From NCBI GenBank assembly GCA_035457865.1, contig DATIAR010000101.1:1-8616 (forward strand): a DNA stretch of 8,616 bases, written 5' to 3'. Under the pieces are notes generated by a model. The model was not told where the DNA came from, searched no databases, and saw only the letters and a list, made by a program, of their open reading frames with translations. The translations under genes and the position numbers were made by a program. Shown here one piece after another: positions 1 through 6,650 of this stretch (its first letter is position 1; every line of letters begins with the position of its first letter). This DNA comes from UBA8516 sp035457865. GTDB taxonomy: Archaea > Thermoproteota > Nitrososphaeria > Nitrososphaerales > Nitrosopumilaceae.

Positions 1-1016
1 AAGATCTATCTATTTTGCCTATAGTGACACACTTCGAAAAAGAACCCGGTCCATTTTTCACTTCATCTATAATCTATACCTTAAACCAAGAACAAAATAC
101 TCAAAACTCATCATTTCACAGATTGATGCCTATAGATAAGAAGCACTTTTCTGTGAGAATGGTTGAAGGAAGGCATCTGCATCGTTCTTTTATCTATGCC
201 AAAGAACATGGTGAGGACCTAAAAGTGGCAATTACAGTTGGTGTACACCCAGCTGTATCAATAGCTGGAGCATACCAAGCAGAGTGGGGAGAAGATGAGC
301 TAGAAATTGCAAATGCAATTTTGGGAAATAAATTAACTCTGACAAGGACTCCTTATTCTGGTATGAAAGTACCATCTAGTTCAGAAATAGTGATGGAAGG
401 AAAAATCCTCAAAGACAAGACGCACAAGGAATGGATGGTTGAAATGCTTAGAACTTATGACTTTAAAAGAGAACAGCCTGTATTTGAGCTAGAAAATCTG
501 TACTATAGAAATAATGCTATTTTCCATGATATCCTTTCAGGTTATTCCGAACATCGTCTATTAATGGGAATGCCAATTGAAGCTAAACTAAATCGTGATG
601 TTAGAAAATCATTTACTCAAACAAAAAAAGTAGTAATGAGTGATGGGGGTTGTAATTGGTTACATGCCATAGTGCAGATAAGAAAAAGAAAAGAATCTGA
701 TGTAAAGAAAATCATTGAAAAAACATTTGCTACACATAGATCTTTGAAAATGGTAACCGTAGTGGATGAAGATATTGATCCTGAAAATGCAGTTAGTGTT
801 GAATATGCAATGGCTACAAGATTTCAAGCAGATAAGGACTTGATTATCATAAAAAAAGTACGAGGCTCTAGTCTTGATCCATCAAGTGATCAAAAAAACT
901 TGCTTACCGCAAAACTTGGCATAGACGCAACAAGACCTCTGTCAAAAAGGTTGGAAGGTTTTGAGATTGCTAAAATTCCTAAAGAAGACAAAATCTCATT
1001 AAAAAAATATCTCTGA
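1..1016 (+). CDS. UbiD-family decarboxylase, probably anhydromevalonate phosphate decarboxylase (5' end outside window)
   Basis: UbiD enzymes use prenylated FMN to decarboxylate unsaturated acids; the archaeal branch suggested here converts trans-anhydromevalonate 5-phosphate to isopentenyl phosphate in the modified mevalonate pathway. The frame is open to the left edge (D-L-S-I-L-P-I-V-T-H), and about 100 residues of the usual 400-450 are missing, so the TTG at 15 is not the true start. Visible family blocks are VAITVGVHPAV, VPSSSEIVMEG, TYDFKREQPVF, a GGCNWLHAIVQI block and VRGSSLDPSS followed by a GIDATRPL-like end. TYD-x-x-R-x-QPV and GGCNWLH favour the archaeal mevalonate branch over ubiquinone UbiD. 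The usual E-G-P-F-(V/G)-(D/E) active-site stretch reads K-E-W-M-V-E here, which is odd. It converges with ctaB. Family assignment is firm; the exact substrate is inferred. Confidence 0.85.
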   Translation, partial: DLSILPIVTHFEKEPGPFFTSSIIYTLNQEQNTQNSSFHRLMPIDKKHFSVRMVEGRHLHRSFIYAKEHGEDLKVAITVGVHPAVSIAGAYQAEWGEDELEIANAILGNKLTLTRTPYSGMKVPSSSEIVMEGKILKDKTHKEWMVEMLRTYDFKREQPVFELENLYYRNNAIFHDILSGYSEHRLLMGMPIEAKLNRDVRKSFTQTKKVVMSDGGCNWLHAIVQIRKRKESDVKKIIEKTFATHRSLKMVTVVDEDIDPENAVSVEYAMATRFQADKDLIIIKKVRGSSLDPSSDQKNLLTAKLGIDATRPLSKRLEGFEIAKIPKEDKISLKKYL

Positions 1017-1031
1017 ACTTCATTACCATAT

Positions 1032-1047
1032 AAAACTGTCCAGTTTT
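1032..1047. terminator. Short palindrome between convergent genes, possible bidirectional terminator
   Basis: AAAACTG and CAGTTTT form a perfect 7-base inverted repeat around a 2-base centre (realistically a 5-6 bp stem with a 4-6 base loop). It sits in the 37-base gap between the ubiD-like stop and the ctaB stop, and reads into a T-run on either strand. Position and symmetry suit a shared terminator. Archaeal termination depends mainly on U-tracts, so a role for the hairpin is only inferred. Confidence 0.35.
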
Positions 1048-1053
1048 GGCTAG

Positions 1054-1983
1054 TTAGAGTGCAGAATCAACCATTAATGCAATAAACAATATCGCAAGAT
1101 ATGGGCTAGAAAACTTGAACAACATCCATGAAGCTTTTTCAGATGGTTTTGATAAGACCCAAACACTAAGAGCAATCATCAGGACACCAGTTGCCATTGC
1201 AGTATAAAGATAAACTTCATGCATTACAGCTTGACCAACATCATTAGTCAAGAAAAATGGTACGATACTAAACAATACCATCATTACTGTAGAACCTGCA
1301 ATCACCCTCGCTGATGTCTTTTCAGATTGAACAGCTGTTAACATCGGTATGTTAACTTTGTTATAATCTTCCTTAAAGTGTAAAGTAAGAGCCCAAATAT
1401 GCATTGGAATCCAGATGAATACAAGTCCTGCCATGATGAGCCCTAGATCCCAAAGGCCCTGCGTTGTAACCGCAACATATCCAATCATTGGTGGAGCCCC
1501 ACCACAAAGACCTCCTAGAATAATATTGGTTCTACTATGTCTTTTGAGAACATAACTATACACCAGAACATTGTTTGCTAATCCAAATGCCATAAAACTA
1601 GTAGCCCAAAGTCCTTGTTCAAAAGTGGTAGTAAATGATATTCCAAATGCAGCAGACAAACTTATTGCAGTCAATACTAAGCCAAAATCTCTTGCCTTTT
1701 CTGCTGGAAAGATCCTTCTGCTAGGAATCGGTCTATTTTTTGTTCTTTCCATAATTGCATCAATATCTCTATCATGATAGTTAGTTAGTGTATTTGCAGC
1801 AGCTGAACCCGCGGCAACTCCACCTAACATCAAAATCCATGTTACAGGCGAAACTTCAATATTGTAAATATTTGAAGCAGTAACGGTGGCACCAAATGCT
1901 GTAAAAACTAAAAGATACCAAATTTTTGGTTTAGTCAATTCATAGTATGTCTTAATTCTTGAACTAGTTTTACTTGTTAACAC
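1054..1983 (-). CDS. ctaB: Protoheme IX farnesyltransferase (heme O synthase)
   Basis: A membrane UbiA-superfamily prenyltransferase that adds a farnesyl group to heme b, giving heme O for the terminal heme-copper oxidase. The 309 residues match the usual length of about 290-310 and contain roughly nine hydrophobic segments. The first Asp-rich motif spans residues 68-87 (N-Y-H-D-R-D-I-D, then M-E-R-T-K-N-R-P), the CtaB form. LGGLCGGAPPMIGYVAVT (residues 156-173) and WIPMHIWALTLHFKEDY (191-207), followed by NIPML, match the CtaB signatures usually written GAAPPLIGW and WQPPHFWAL. The start is a GTG at 1983, supported by a GAGGAG Shine-Dalgarno five bases upstream. The gene lies 58 bases downstream of the Lrp-like gene on the same strand and appears to have its own TATA box. 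Confusion with quinone UbiA is unlikely given these motifs. Confidence 0.93.
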   Translation of the reverse strand: MLTSKTSSRIKTYYELTKPKIWYLLVFTAFGATVTASNIYNIEVSPVTWILMLGGVAAGSAAANTLTNYHDRDIDAIMERTKNRPIPSRRIFPAEKARDFGLVLTAISLSAAFGISFTTTFEQGLWATSFMAFGLANNVLVYSYVLKRHSRTNIILGGLCGGAPPMIGYVAVTTQGLWDLGLIMAGLVFIWIPMHIWALTLHFKEDYNKVNIPMLTAVQSEKTSARVIAGSTVMMVLFSIVPFFLTNDVGQAVMHEVYLYTAMATGVLMIALSVWVLSKPSEKASWMLFKFSSPYLAILFIALMVDSAL

Positions 1984-1988
1984 ACTAA

Positions 1989-1994
1989 CTCCTC
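1989..1994 (-). promoter_or_regulatory. Shine-Dalgarno site of ctaB
   Basis: GAGGAG on the minus strand ends five bases before the GTG at 1983. This is good spacing for the archaeal 16S anti-SD and supports the non-ATG start. Confidence 0.6.
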
Positions 1995-2013
1995 TTTTTT
2001 ATTCGGTGTTTGA

Positions 2014-2021
2014 TATTTATA
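2014..2021 (-). promoter_or_regulatory. Candidate BoxA/TATA element of ctaB
   Basis: TATAAATA on the minus strand lies in the 58-base gap between lrp and ctaB. A start site about 26 bases downstream would fall near 1990-1994, giving a very short 5' leader that begins within or next to the GAGGAG. This suggests ctaB can be transcribed separately from the Lrp-like gene. No BRE was clearly identified. Confidence 0.45.
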
Positions 2022-2041
2022 GGTTGAAAAATCAAATTAAC

Positions 2042-2470
2042 TCATTGCTTGTACGGCATTGGCTTGGCCGTTTTTTTCATCTCAATAAAACTCTCAGAAC
2101 GTTGCACTCCTTGAATACGACCCAAATTTTCTGATATTAATCTGTGCATTTCGTCCAGATTTTTTGCATACATTGTAACTAAAATATCAAATCTTCCAGT
2201 TACTTCAGAAATCTCTCTAACTTCAGGAATTTTTAATAGTTCTTCTATTACATTATCACGAAGCTTTGAATCCATGTTTATTCCGGTTAAAGCCTTTACT
2301 GTGTAACCAAGTTCTCTTTCATTTACTACTATAGTAAAACGCTCAATAAGCTTTCTTTTAATCAGTCGTTTAATTCTGCTATACACAACAGATGAATTGA
2401 CATTAATTTTTTTTGAGATTCTGGGAACTGAAATATTCGCATCGGCAGCAAGTTCGGAAAGGATTGTCAT
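2042..2470 (-). CDS. Lrp/AsnC-family transcriptional regulator
   Basis: A small DNA-binding regulator with an N-terminal winged helix-turn-helix and a C-terminal RAM/AsnC ligand-sensing domain, a family common in archaea. Residues 2-45 form the HTH region (ILSELAADANISVPRISKKI, then a recognition helix in NVNSSVVYSRIKRLIKR). Residues about 55-130 form the alpha-beta fold, with the typical GINMDSK, IPEVREISEVTGRFDILV and ESFIEM segments. At 142 residues the length is normal. The first ATG is at 2470, but the frame stays open for eight codons upstream and reads T-A-K-V-D-D-L-D. That resembles the conserved LDxLDxxIL N-terminus of the family yet has no usual start codon. The effector and targets cannot be read from sequence; the neighbours asd-like and ctaB are candidates only by proximity. 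Confidence 0.88.
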   Translation of the reverse strand: MTILSELAADANISVPRISKKINVNSSVVYSRIKRLIKRKLIERFTIVVNERELGYTVKALTGINMDSKLRDNVIEELLKIPEVREISEVTGRFDILVTMYAKNLDEMHRLISENLGRIQGVQRSESFIEMKKTAKPMPYKQ

Positions 2471-2571
2471 ATCTAAATCGTCTACTTTTGCCGTTCAAAA
2501 CACCAATTATTGTGAATAAAAATGTGGTTAATAAAGTTATTATTACAATTTTTCTGTAAATTTTATATCAA
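2471..2571 (-). promoter_or_regulatory. Upstream region of the Lrp-like gene with several possible TATA elements
   Basis: The 101-base gap between the asd-like stop and lrp is strongly AT-rich. Read on the minus strand it holds ATATAAAAT (about 2560-2568), CTTTATTAACC (about 2525-2535) and TTTTTATTC (about 2513-2521). The last lies about 26 bases from the conserved but ATG-less start of the Lrp N-terminus near 2491. Which element is used cannot be decided from the sequence. No clear terminator for the asd-like gene was seen. Confidence 0.3.
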
Positions 2572-3648
2572 TTATATAATGCCCTTTTTGTAGAGCATCT
2601 CAGCTAAAAGTACGGCTCCTTTTGCAGAACCCATCTTCTCATTGTGAGAAAACAAGACATACTTTATGCCATTTTCAAAAACAGTGTCTTCACGTAATCT
2701 GCCTACTACTGTAGACATTCCGCCACTCATCTCTCTGTCTAACCTTGGTTGTGGTCTTGTAGGATCATCATGTACCATGAGATATTTTTCTGGAGCAGAT
2801 GGAAGGCCTATGACACTTATTTTCTCAGAAAACTCTTGCATGGCTTTTTTTACTGATTCTGGATCTGCATGTTTTAAAGTTTCAACAAATACAGATTCTG
2901 TATGTCCATCAATTACCGGTACTCTAGTGCAAGTACAACTTACTTTCATATCGGCAGGTATAATTTTTCCATCAATTAGTTTACCAAGTATCTTTCCAGT
3001 CTCTAGTCTTACTTTTTCTTCTTCTTTTGGAATGTAGGGAATTATGTTATCGGTTATATCTAAGGCTGAAACTCCAGGCGATCTACCCGCACCAGACATT
3101 GCTTGCATAGATGTCATGATAATCTTTTGTGCCCCAAATTTTTCCAGTAAAGGCTTCATAGTTATAACAAGTCCAGTAGTAGTACAGTTTGGGAGCGGAG
3201 CCACAAACCCTTTCCATCCACGGTTTTTGCGCTGTATATTAAGCAATTCTGCATGATCGTCATTTATTCCAGGAATTAGTATGGGTACATCTGACTCATA
3301 CCTATATGCTGAAGATGTACTAATTACGGGTACGTCCTTTGCAAACTTGGTTTCAATTTCTCGCGCAGCTTCGCTTTCTACTGAACTAAATATTAAATCA
3401 AGATTTTCTGGTTTGATATCGTCTACTGATTCAACTATCATATTTTTGACGTATTCCGGTACCTCTTCTCTTAGGTGCCACTTTAGAATTCCACTATTTG
3501 GATCCCTGATAGCATCAACAAACTTTTTGCCTGAAGAACGTTCAGAAGCAGCAATTTGCTTTACCTCAAACCATGGATGTTTGTTTAAGGCAAGTACAAA
3601 TTCCTGACCTACTGCGCCAGTAACGCCTATGATCGCAACTCTTTTCAT
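2572..3648 (-). CDS. asd: Aspartate-semialdehyde dehydrogenase family protein (archaeal type)
   Basis: Predicted to reduce aspartyl-4-phosphate to aspartate semialdehyde with NADPH, the branch point to threonine, methionine and lysine. The 358 residues match archaeal ASADH. The N-terminal Rossmann loop is IIGVTGAVGQEF (residues 6-17). The catalytic cysteine is C155 in PLPNCTTTG, and the acid-base histidine is H249 in RVPVIDGHTESVFVE. SGAGRSPGVSA (185-195) is the substrate-side loop, and a GGMSTVVGRLRED segment lies near the C-terminus. The ATG start at 3648 places the nucleotide-binding motif at the expected position. The gene is divergent from the cobalamin cluster and upstream of the Lrp-like gene. 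In Sulfolobales a paralogue of this family serves as malonyl-CoA reductase, so that role cannot be excluded here; biosynthetic Asd is the default. Confidence 0.87.
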   Translation of the reverse strand: MKRVAIIGVTGAVGQEFVLALNKHPWFEVKQIAASERSSGKKFVDAIRDPNSGILKWHLREEVPEYVKNMIVESVDDIKPENLDLIFSSVESEAAREIETKFAKDVPVISTSSAYRYESDVPILIPGINDDHAELLNIQRKNRGWKGFVAPLPNCTTTGLVITMKPLLEKFGAQKIIMTSMQAMSGAGRSPGVSALDITDNIIPYIPKEEEKVRLETGKILGKLIDGKIIPADMKVSCTCTRVPVIDGHTESVFVETLKHADPESVKKAMQEFSEKISVIGLPSAPEKYLMVHDDPTRPQPRLDREMSGGMSTVVGRLREDTVFENGIKYVLFSHNEKMGSAKGAVLLAEMLYKKGII

Positions 3649-3731
3649 GAGTAATTTTCACTTTATACAATTAATATTCCTTTAGCACTAAAACCAAAAC
3701 ACACTAAATCCCAATTACGATATCTCATATT
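3649..3731. promoter_or_regulatory. Divergent promoter region between asd-like gene and cobalamin cluster
   Basis: This 83-base AT-rich spacer must contain start signals for both directions. On the minus strand ATATTAATT (about 3669-3677) lies about 25 bases before the asd-like ATG, fitting a leaderless start; GTATAAAG (3661-3668) is closer than normal. On the plus strand ACTAAAT (3703-3709) lies about 26 bases before the GTG of the CobD-like gene, but it is a weak TATA. No cobalamin riboswitch is possible in so short a space, and none was recognised. Confidence 0.3.
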
Positions 3732-4814
3732 GTGAAATTTAATGTAGAAAAAAACATCTTGAATCACACCACGGTACAGCATGGTGGTATTTATTCAACT
3801 AACATGAAACTTGATCCTAAAATTATAGATTTTAGCTCAAATGTAAACCCACTAGGTTTTCCACATTTAATAAAAAATGTAATTAACAAAAATACATCCA
3901 TCTTGTCTGTTTATCCTGATCCAAATTCGTCAGAGCTTAAAAATAATCTAGAAAAATACACAGGGATTCCAAAAGGACAAATAGTTATAGGAAATGGTGC
4001 TACAGAAATAATTTATAATTTCTGTAAAGCATTTATCAGAAAAAATAATCGAGTCATAATACCAATTCCTACATTTGGAGAATATGAGGCAGCTGCGCTA
4101 TTACAAAAAGGACAGGTTTCTTATCTTAAGACAATGAATCTGAATGAAAAGATACCAGAACTGCAACACATGATCACAAAAAATAATGTCATTTTTCTCT
4201 GTAATCCAAATAACCCTACTGGTTCCCTAGTAAAAAGAAAAAACATATTAAAAATTTTAGAAACAGCGTATGACAAATCTGCACTGGTGTTTTTAGATGA
4301 ATGTTTTATTGAACTTGTGCCAGAATCAAACGAATCTCTTGTATTGAACCTAAAAGAATTTGATAACCTCTTCATTTTAAGATCTCTTACCAAATCATTT
4401 GGGTTGGCAGGCCTTAGAATTGGTTACGGTTTGGGTAGCAAGAAGACGATTGATGTGCTAACACGAATAAAGATTCCGTGGAACGTAAATGCATTAGCTC
4501 AAAAAGCAGCAATTGCTGCACTTTCAAGCAAATCTCATCTATATAAAACAAGGAAATTGATAAAGAGCGAACTCACTTTTCTGACATCATCTATATCAAA
4601 AATTAAGAACTTTTCATGCTATCCATCATCAACGAATTTCATTTTACTTGAATCAAAAATCAACTCAAAAACCATTCAAAAAAAACTCATAAAGAAAAAA
4701 CTTCTAGTACGAGATTGTAGTACTTTTCATGGATTAAACAACAAATTCATACGAATTGCGGTTCGCACACACAAAGAAAATGTGAAACTTGTAAAAGCGT
4801 TAGAGGAGATATGA
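3732..4814 (+). CDS. cobD: Threonine-phosphate decarboxylase-like PLP enzyme (CobD/CobC type) of cobalamin synthesis
   Basis: A fold-type I PLP enzyme predicted to decarboxylate L-threonine O-3-phosphate to (R)-1-aminopropan-2-yl phosphate, the linker that CbiB attaches to cobyric acid. The 360 residues match the family. VQHGGIY (residues 15-21) followed by IDFSSNVNPLGFP (32-44) is the signature separating CobD/CobC from histidinol-phosphate aminotransferase. YPDP (61-64), GNGATE (87-92), CNPNNPTG (157-164), FLDECF (187-192) and SLTKSFGLAGLRIGY (218-232, with PLP lysine K221) complete the active site. The start is a GTG at 3732, giving a short N-terminus before the HGG motif. It heads the cobalamin cluster, with its TGA one base before the CbiP start. 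A HisC role is the alternative, but the context argues against it. The symbol follows Salmonella usage; Pseudomonas cobD is a different gene. Confidence 0.85.
   Translation: MKFNVEKNILNHTTVQHGGIYSTNMKLDPKIIDFSSNVNPLGFPHLIKNVINKNTSILSVYPDPNSSELKNNLEKYTGIPKGQIVIGNGATEIIYNFCKAFIRKNNRVIIPIPTFGEYEAAALLQKGQVSYLKTMNLNEKIPELQHMITKNNVIFLCNPNNPTGSLVKRKNILKILETAYDKSALVFLDECFIELVPESNESLVLNLKEFDNLFILRSLTKSFGLAGLRIGYGLGSKKTIDVLTRIKIPWNVNALAQKAAIAALSSKSHLYKTRKLIKSELTFLTSSISKIKNFSCYPSSTNFILLESKINSKTIQKKLIKKKLLVRDCSTFHGLNNKFIRIAVRTHKENVKLVKALEEI
4803..4808 (+). promoter_or_regulatory. Shine-Dalgarno site of cbiP
   Basis: GAGGAG lies inside the last codons of the CobD-like gene and ends seven bases before the GTG at 4816. 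It decides the CbiP start, because the ATG at 4813 is out of frame and meets a stop at its third codon. Confidence 0.6.
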
Positions 4815-4815
4815 T

Positions 4816-5658
4816 GTGACAAAAACACTGATGATACAAGGAACCTCATCGGGTGCTGGTAAAACAACACTTGTCACTGCCTTATGCAGAATATTTGCAA
4901 ATTCTGGATACCGAGTGGCTCCATTTAAATCTCAAAACATGTCATCATATTCATACAAACAAGACGGTTTTGAAATTTCACGAGCACAGGCAATACAAGC
5001 AATCGCAGCAAGAACAACAATAGATGCACGTATGAATCCAATTCTTCTCATTCCTCTTGGTAGCTATAGAAGTAAAGTTTTGATAAATGGAAAGTTTTAC
5101 AAAAAAATGTATGCAAAAGAATATTACACAAAGTTTGCACTTTCCAAAGGATTAACGACTGCAAAGGAATCGCTTGACTGGCTAAAACAAAACTATGATT
5201 TGATAATTATAGAAGGAGCTGGTTCTCCTGCAGAATTCAACTTGGAAAAATATGACATTGCAAACATGAGAATGGCTGAATATGCACATGCTCCTGTAAT
5301 TCTTGTATCTGATATAGATAGAGGTGGAACCTTTGCAAGCATTGTTGGTACAATGGAGATAATCGATAAAAAATATAGAAAATTCATTCAAGGTTTTGTA
5401 ATCAACAAATTTAGAGGAGACAAAGACATACTGCGTCCAAGTCTTTACAAGCTAAGAAAAAAAACGGGCAAACCAGTTTTAGGCACTATTCCTCTGATGA
5501 ATTTTGATATCCCAGAAGAGGATTCTCTTTATGCAAATCCAAAACATGTACAATGGAACAAAAAATACTTAAAATCCTTGGATCTGGAAATAGAGAATTT
5601 AAGTCAGGTAGTAAAAAATAGTTTGAACATGAAGGCAATCGGTGACTTACTCAAATGA
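4816..5658 (+). CDS. cbiP: Cobyric acid synthase, synthetase domain only (no glutamine amidotransferase domain)
   Basis: CbiP/CobQ amidates carboxylates b, d, e and g of adenosylcobyrinic acid a,c-diamide, using ATP and ammonia normally released from glutamine by its own C-terminal domain. The synthetase domain here is complete: P-loop GTSSGAGKTT (residues 9-18), APFKSQNMS (35-43), EISRAQAIQAIAA (53-65), MNPILL (73-78), EGAGSPAEFNL (133-143), VSDIDRGG (164-171), VINKFRGD (195-202) and EEDSL (234-238). Only about 40 residues follow. The last 25 or so (LEIENLSQVVKNSLNMKAIGDLL) resemble the helix that ends full-length CbiP proteins. The roughly 200-residue amidotransferase domain with its Cys-His pair is absent; family length is about 480-500 against 280 here. 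The stop overlaps the cbiB ATG (ATGA), so this is not an obvious decay product. The missing domain is seen; what replaces it is unknown. Confidence 0.88.
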   Translation: MTKTLMIQGTSSGAGKTTLVTALCRIFANSGYRVAPFKSQNMSSYSYKQDGFEISRAQAIQAIAARTTIDARMNPILLIPLGSYRSKVLINGKFYKKMYAKEYYTKFALSKGLTTAKESLDWLKQNYDLIIIEGAGSPAEFNLEKYDIANMRMAEYAHAPVILVSDIDRGGTFASIVGTMEIIDKKYRKFIQGFVINKFRGDKDILRPSLYKLRKKTGKPVLGTIPLMNFDIPEEDSLYANPKHVQWNKKYLKSLDLEIENLSQVVKNSLNMKAIGDLLK

Positions 5659-6650
5659 TCCTTGTAACAATCCTTGCTGTTGTATTTGCTATAACAATTG
5701 ATTTTACAATAGGTGATCCAAAAAATAAATTTCATCCAACTGCCTGGATTGGAACACTGATTGGAAAACTTGTTCCTATTGTAAAGAATAATCAGCAAAA
5801 AACCACCCGACTTTCAGGGATGCTTTTAACAATTTTAGTTGTAACACCAGTAGCTGCAATACTTTATTTCATCAATGTTGGACTATATTCTCTAGAAATA
5901 GATACATCTAATTTTGGATTGAATGATCTCATTGTTACAATACTGACAATTATAATCATGGGATTTCTGCTCAAGACTACAATTGCAATAAAAGGGATGC
6001 AGCATCATGCACAACTGATCATGAATGCACTTGCAAAAAATAATCTAGATGATGCAAGAGCAAAACTTTCAATGATAGTAAAAAGAGACACAAAGAACTT
6101 GGATCGAGAACACATTATTTCAGCGACTTTAGAAAGTATAAGTGAAAATACGGTAGACGGAATTACTGGACCTCTCTTTTATTTTGCAATATTTGGATTA
6201 CCAGGTGCATTTGTTCACAGAACAATAAACACCATTGACTCTATGATTGGCTACAAGACAGAACAATTTAGAAATCTAGGATGGTTTGGTGCGAACTGTG
6301 ACAAAATACTCAATTATCTGCCCTCAAGGATGACAAGTCTTGTTATGATATTTGCAGCAATGATTCTTGGTAAAAACTGGAAGCATTCTCTAGAAATAAT
6401 GAGACGAGACAGCTCAAAGACAGAGAGTCCTAATGCAGGATATCCAATGGCTACATTGGCAGGTGCACTAGGAACAAGATTTGAAAAGATAGATCATTAT
6501 GTTTTAGGAGATGGAAAAATGGAATTTACAGAAAATCATTTCAAATCTGCCATATCAATAATGAGACTAACCACAATTCTCTTTTGTATTATTTTCACAA
6601 TTCCAATGATTGTAATTCTTTCATATCTTGGATGGTGGTTACATGCTTAA
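5655..6650 (+). CDS. cbiB: Adenosylcobinamide-phosphate synthase (CbiB)
   Basis: An integral membrane enzyme that joins adenosylcobyric acid to aminopropanol phosphate, the product of the first gene of this cluster, giving adenosylcobinamide phosphate. The 331 residues fit the family (about 310-330). Signatures in order: GDPKNKFHPTAWIG (residues 20-33), VKRDTKNL with the following ATLESISENTVDG (142-169), GPLFYFAIFGLPGA (172-185), NTIDSMIGY (192-200), NYLPSRMT (220-227) and SPNAGYPMATLAGALG (258-273). Hydrophobic segments lie near residues 1-18, 55-78, 88-108, 226-240 and 305-326. The start overlaps the CbiP stop by four bases, and the end overlaps the cobS start by eight, a translationally coupled arrangement. 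The gene is called cobD in Pseudomonas nomenclature, so names need care. Confidence 0.93.
   Translation: MILVTILAVVFAITIDFTIGDPKNKFHPTAWIGTLIGKLVPIVKNNQQKTTRLSGMLLTILVVTPVAAILYFINVGLYSLEIDTSNFGLNDLIVTILTIIIMGFLLKTTIAIKGMQHHAQLIMNALAKNNLDDARAKLSMIVKRDTKNLDREHIISATLESISENTVDGITGPLFYFAIFGLPGAFVHRTINTIDSMIGYKTEQFRNLGWFGANCDKILNYLPSRMTSLVMIFAAMILGKNWKHSLEIMRRDSSKTESPNAGYPMATLAGALGTRFEKIDHYVLGDGKMEFTENHFKSAISIMRLTTILFCIIFTIPMIVILSYLGWWLHA

Noticed and set aside
1..1983. UbiD-like and UbiA-like genes side by side, suggesting a quinone biosynthesis pair
   Set aside because: The genes are convergent, not an operon. The UbiA-like protein has heme O synthase motifs, and the UbiD-like protein carries the archaeal mevalonate-branch blocks.
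2666..3037. Plus-strand open frame of about 120 codons
   Set aside because: It lies wholly inside the asd-like gene on the opposite strand and shows no family motifs; it is a shadow frame. The same applies to the frames at 3044-3256, 3281-3607, 4121-4393 and 1571-1777.
3732..4814. Histidinol-phosphate aminotransferase (hisC)
   Set aside because: The N-terminal HGG plus DFSSNVNPLG signature and the position at the head of a cobalamin cluster favour the CobD/CobC decarboxylase.
5604..5720. A frameshift at the end of cbiP hiding the missing amidotransferase domain
   Set aside because: The bases after the cbiP stop already encode the conserved N-terminus of CbiB (GDP-x5-HPTAWIG) from an overlapping ATGA, leaving no room or remnant for a GATase domain.
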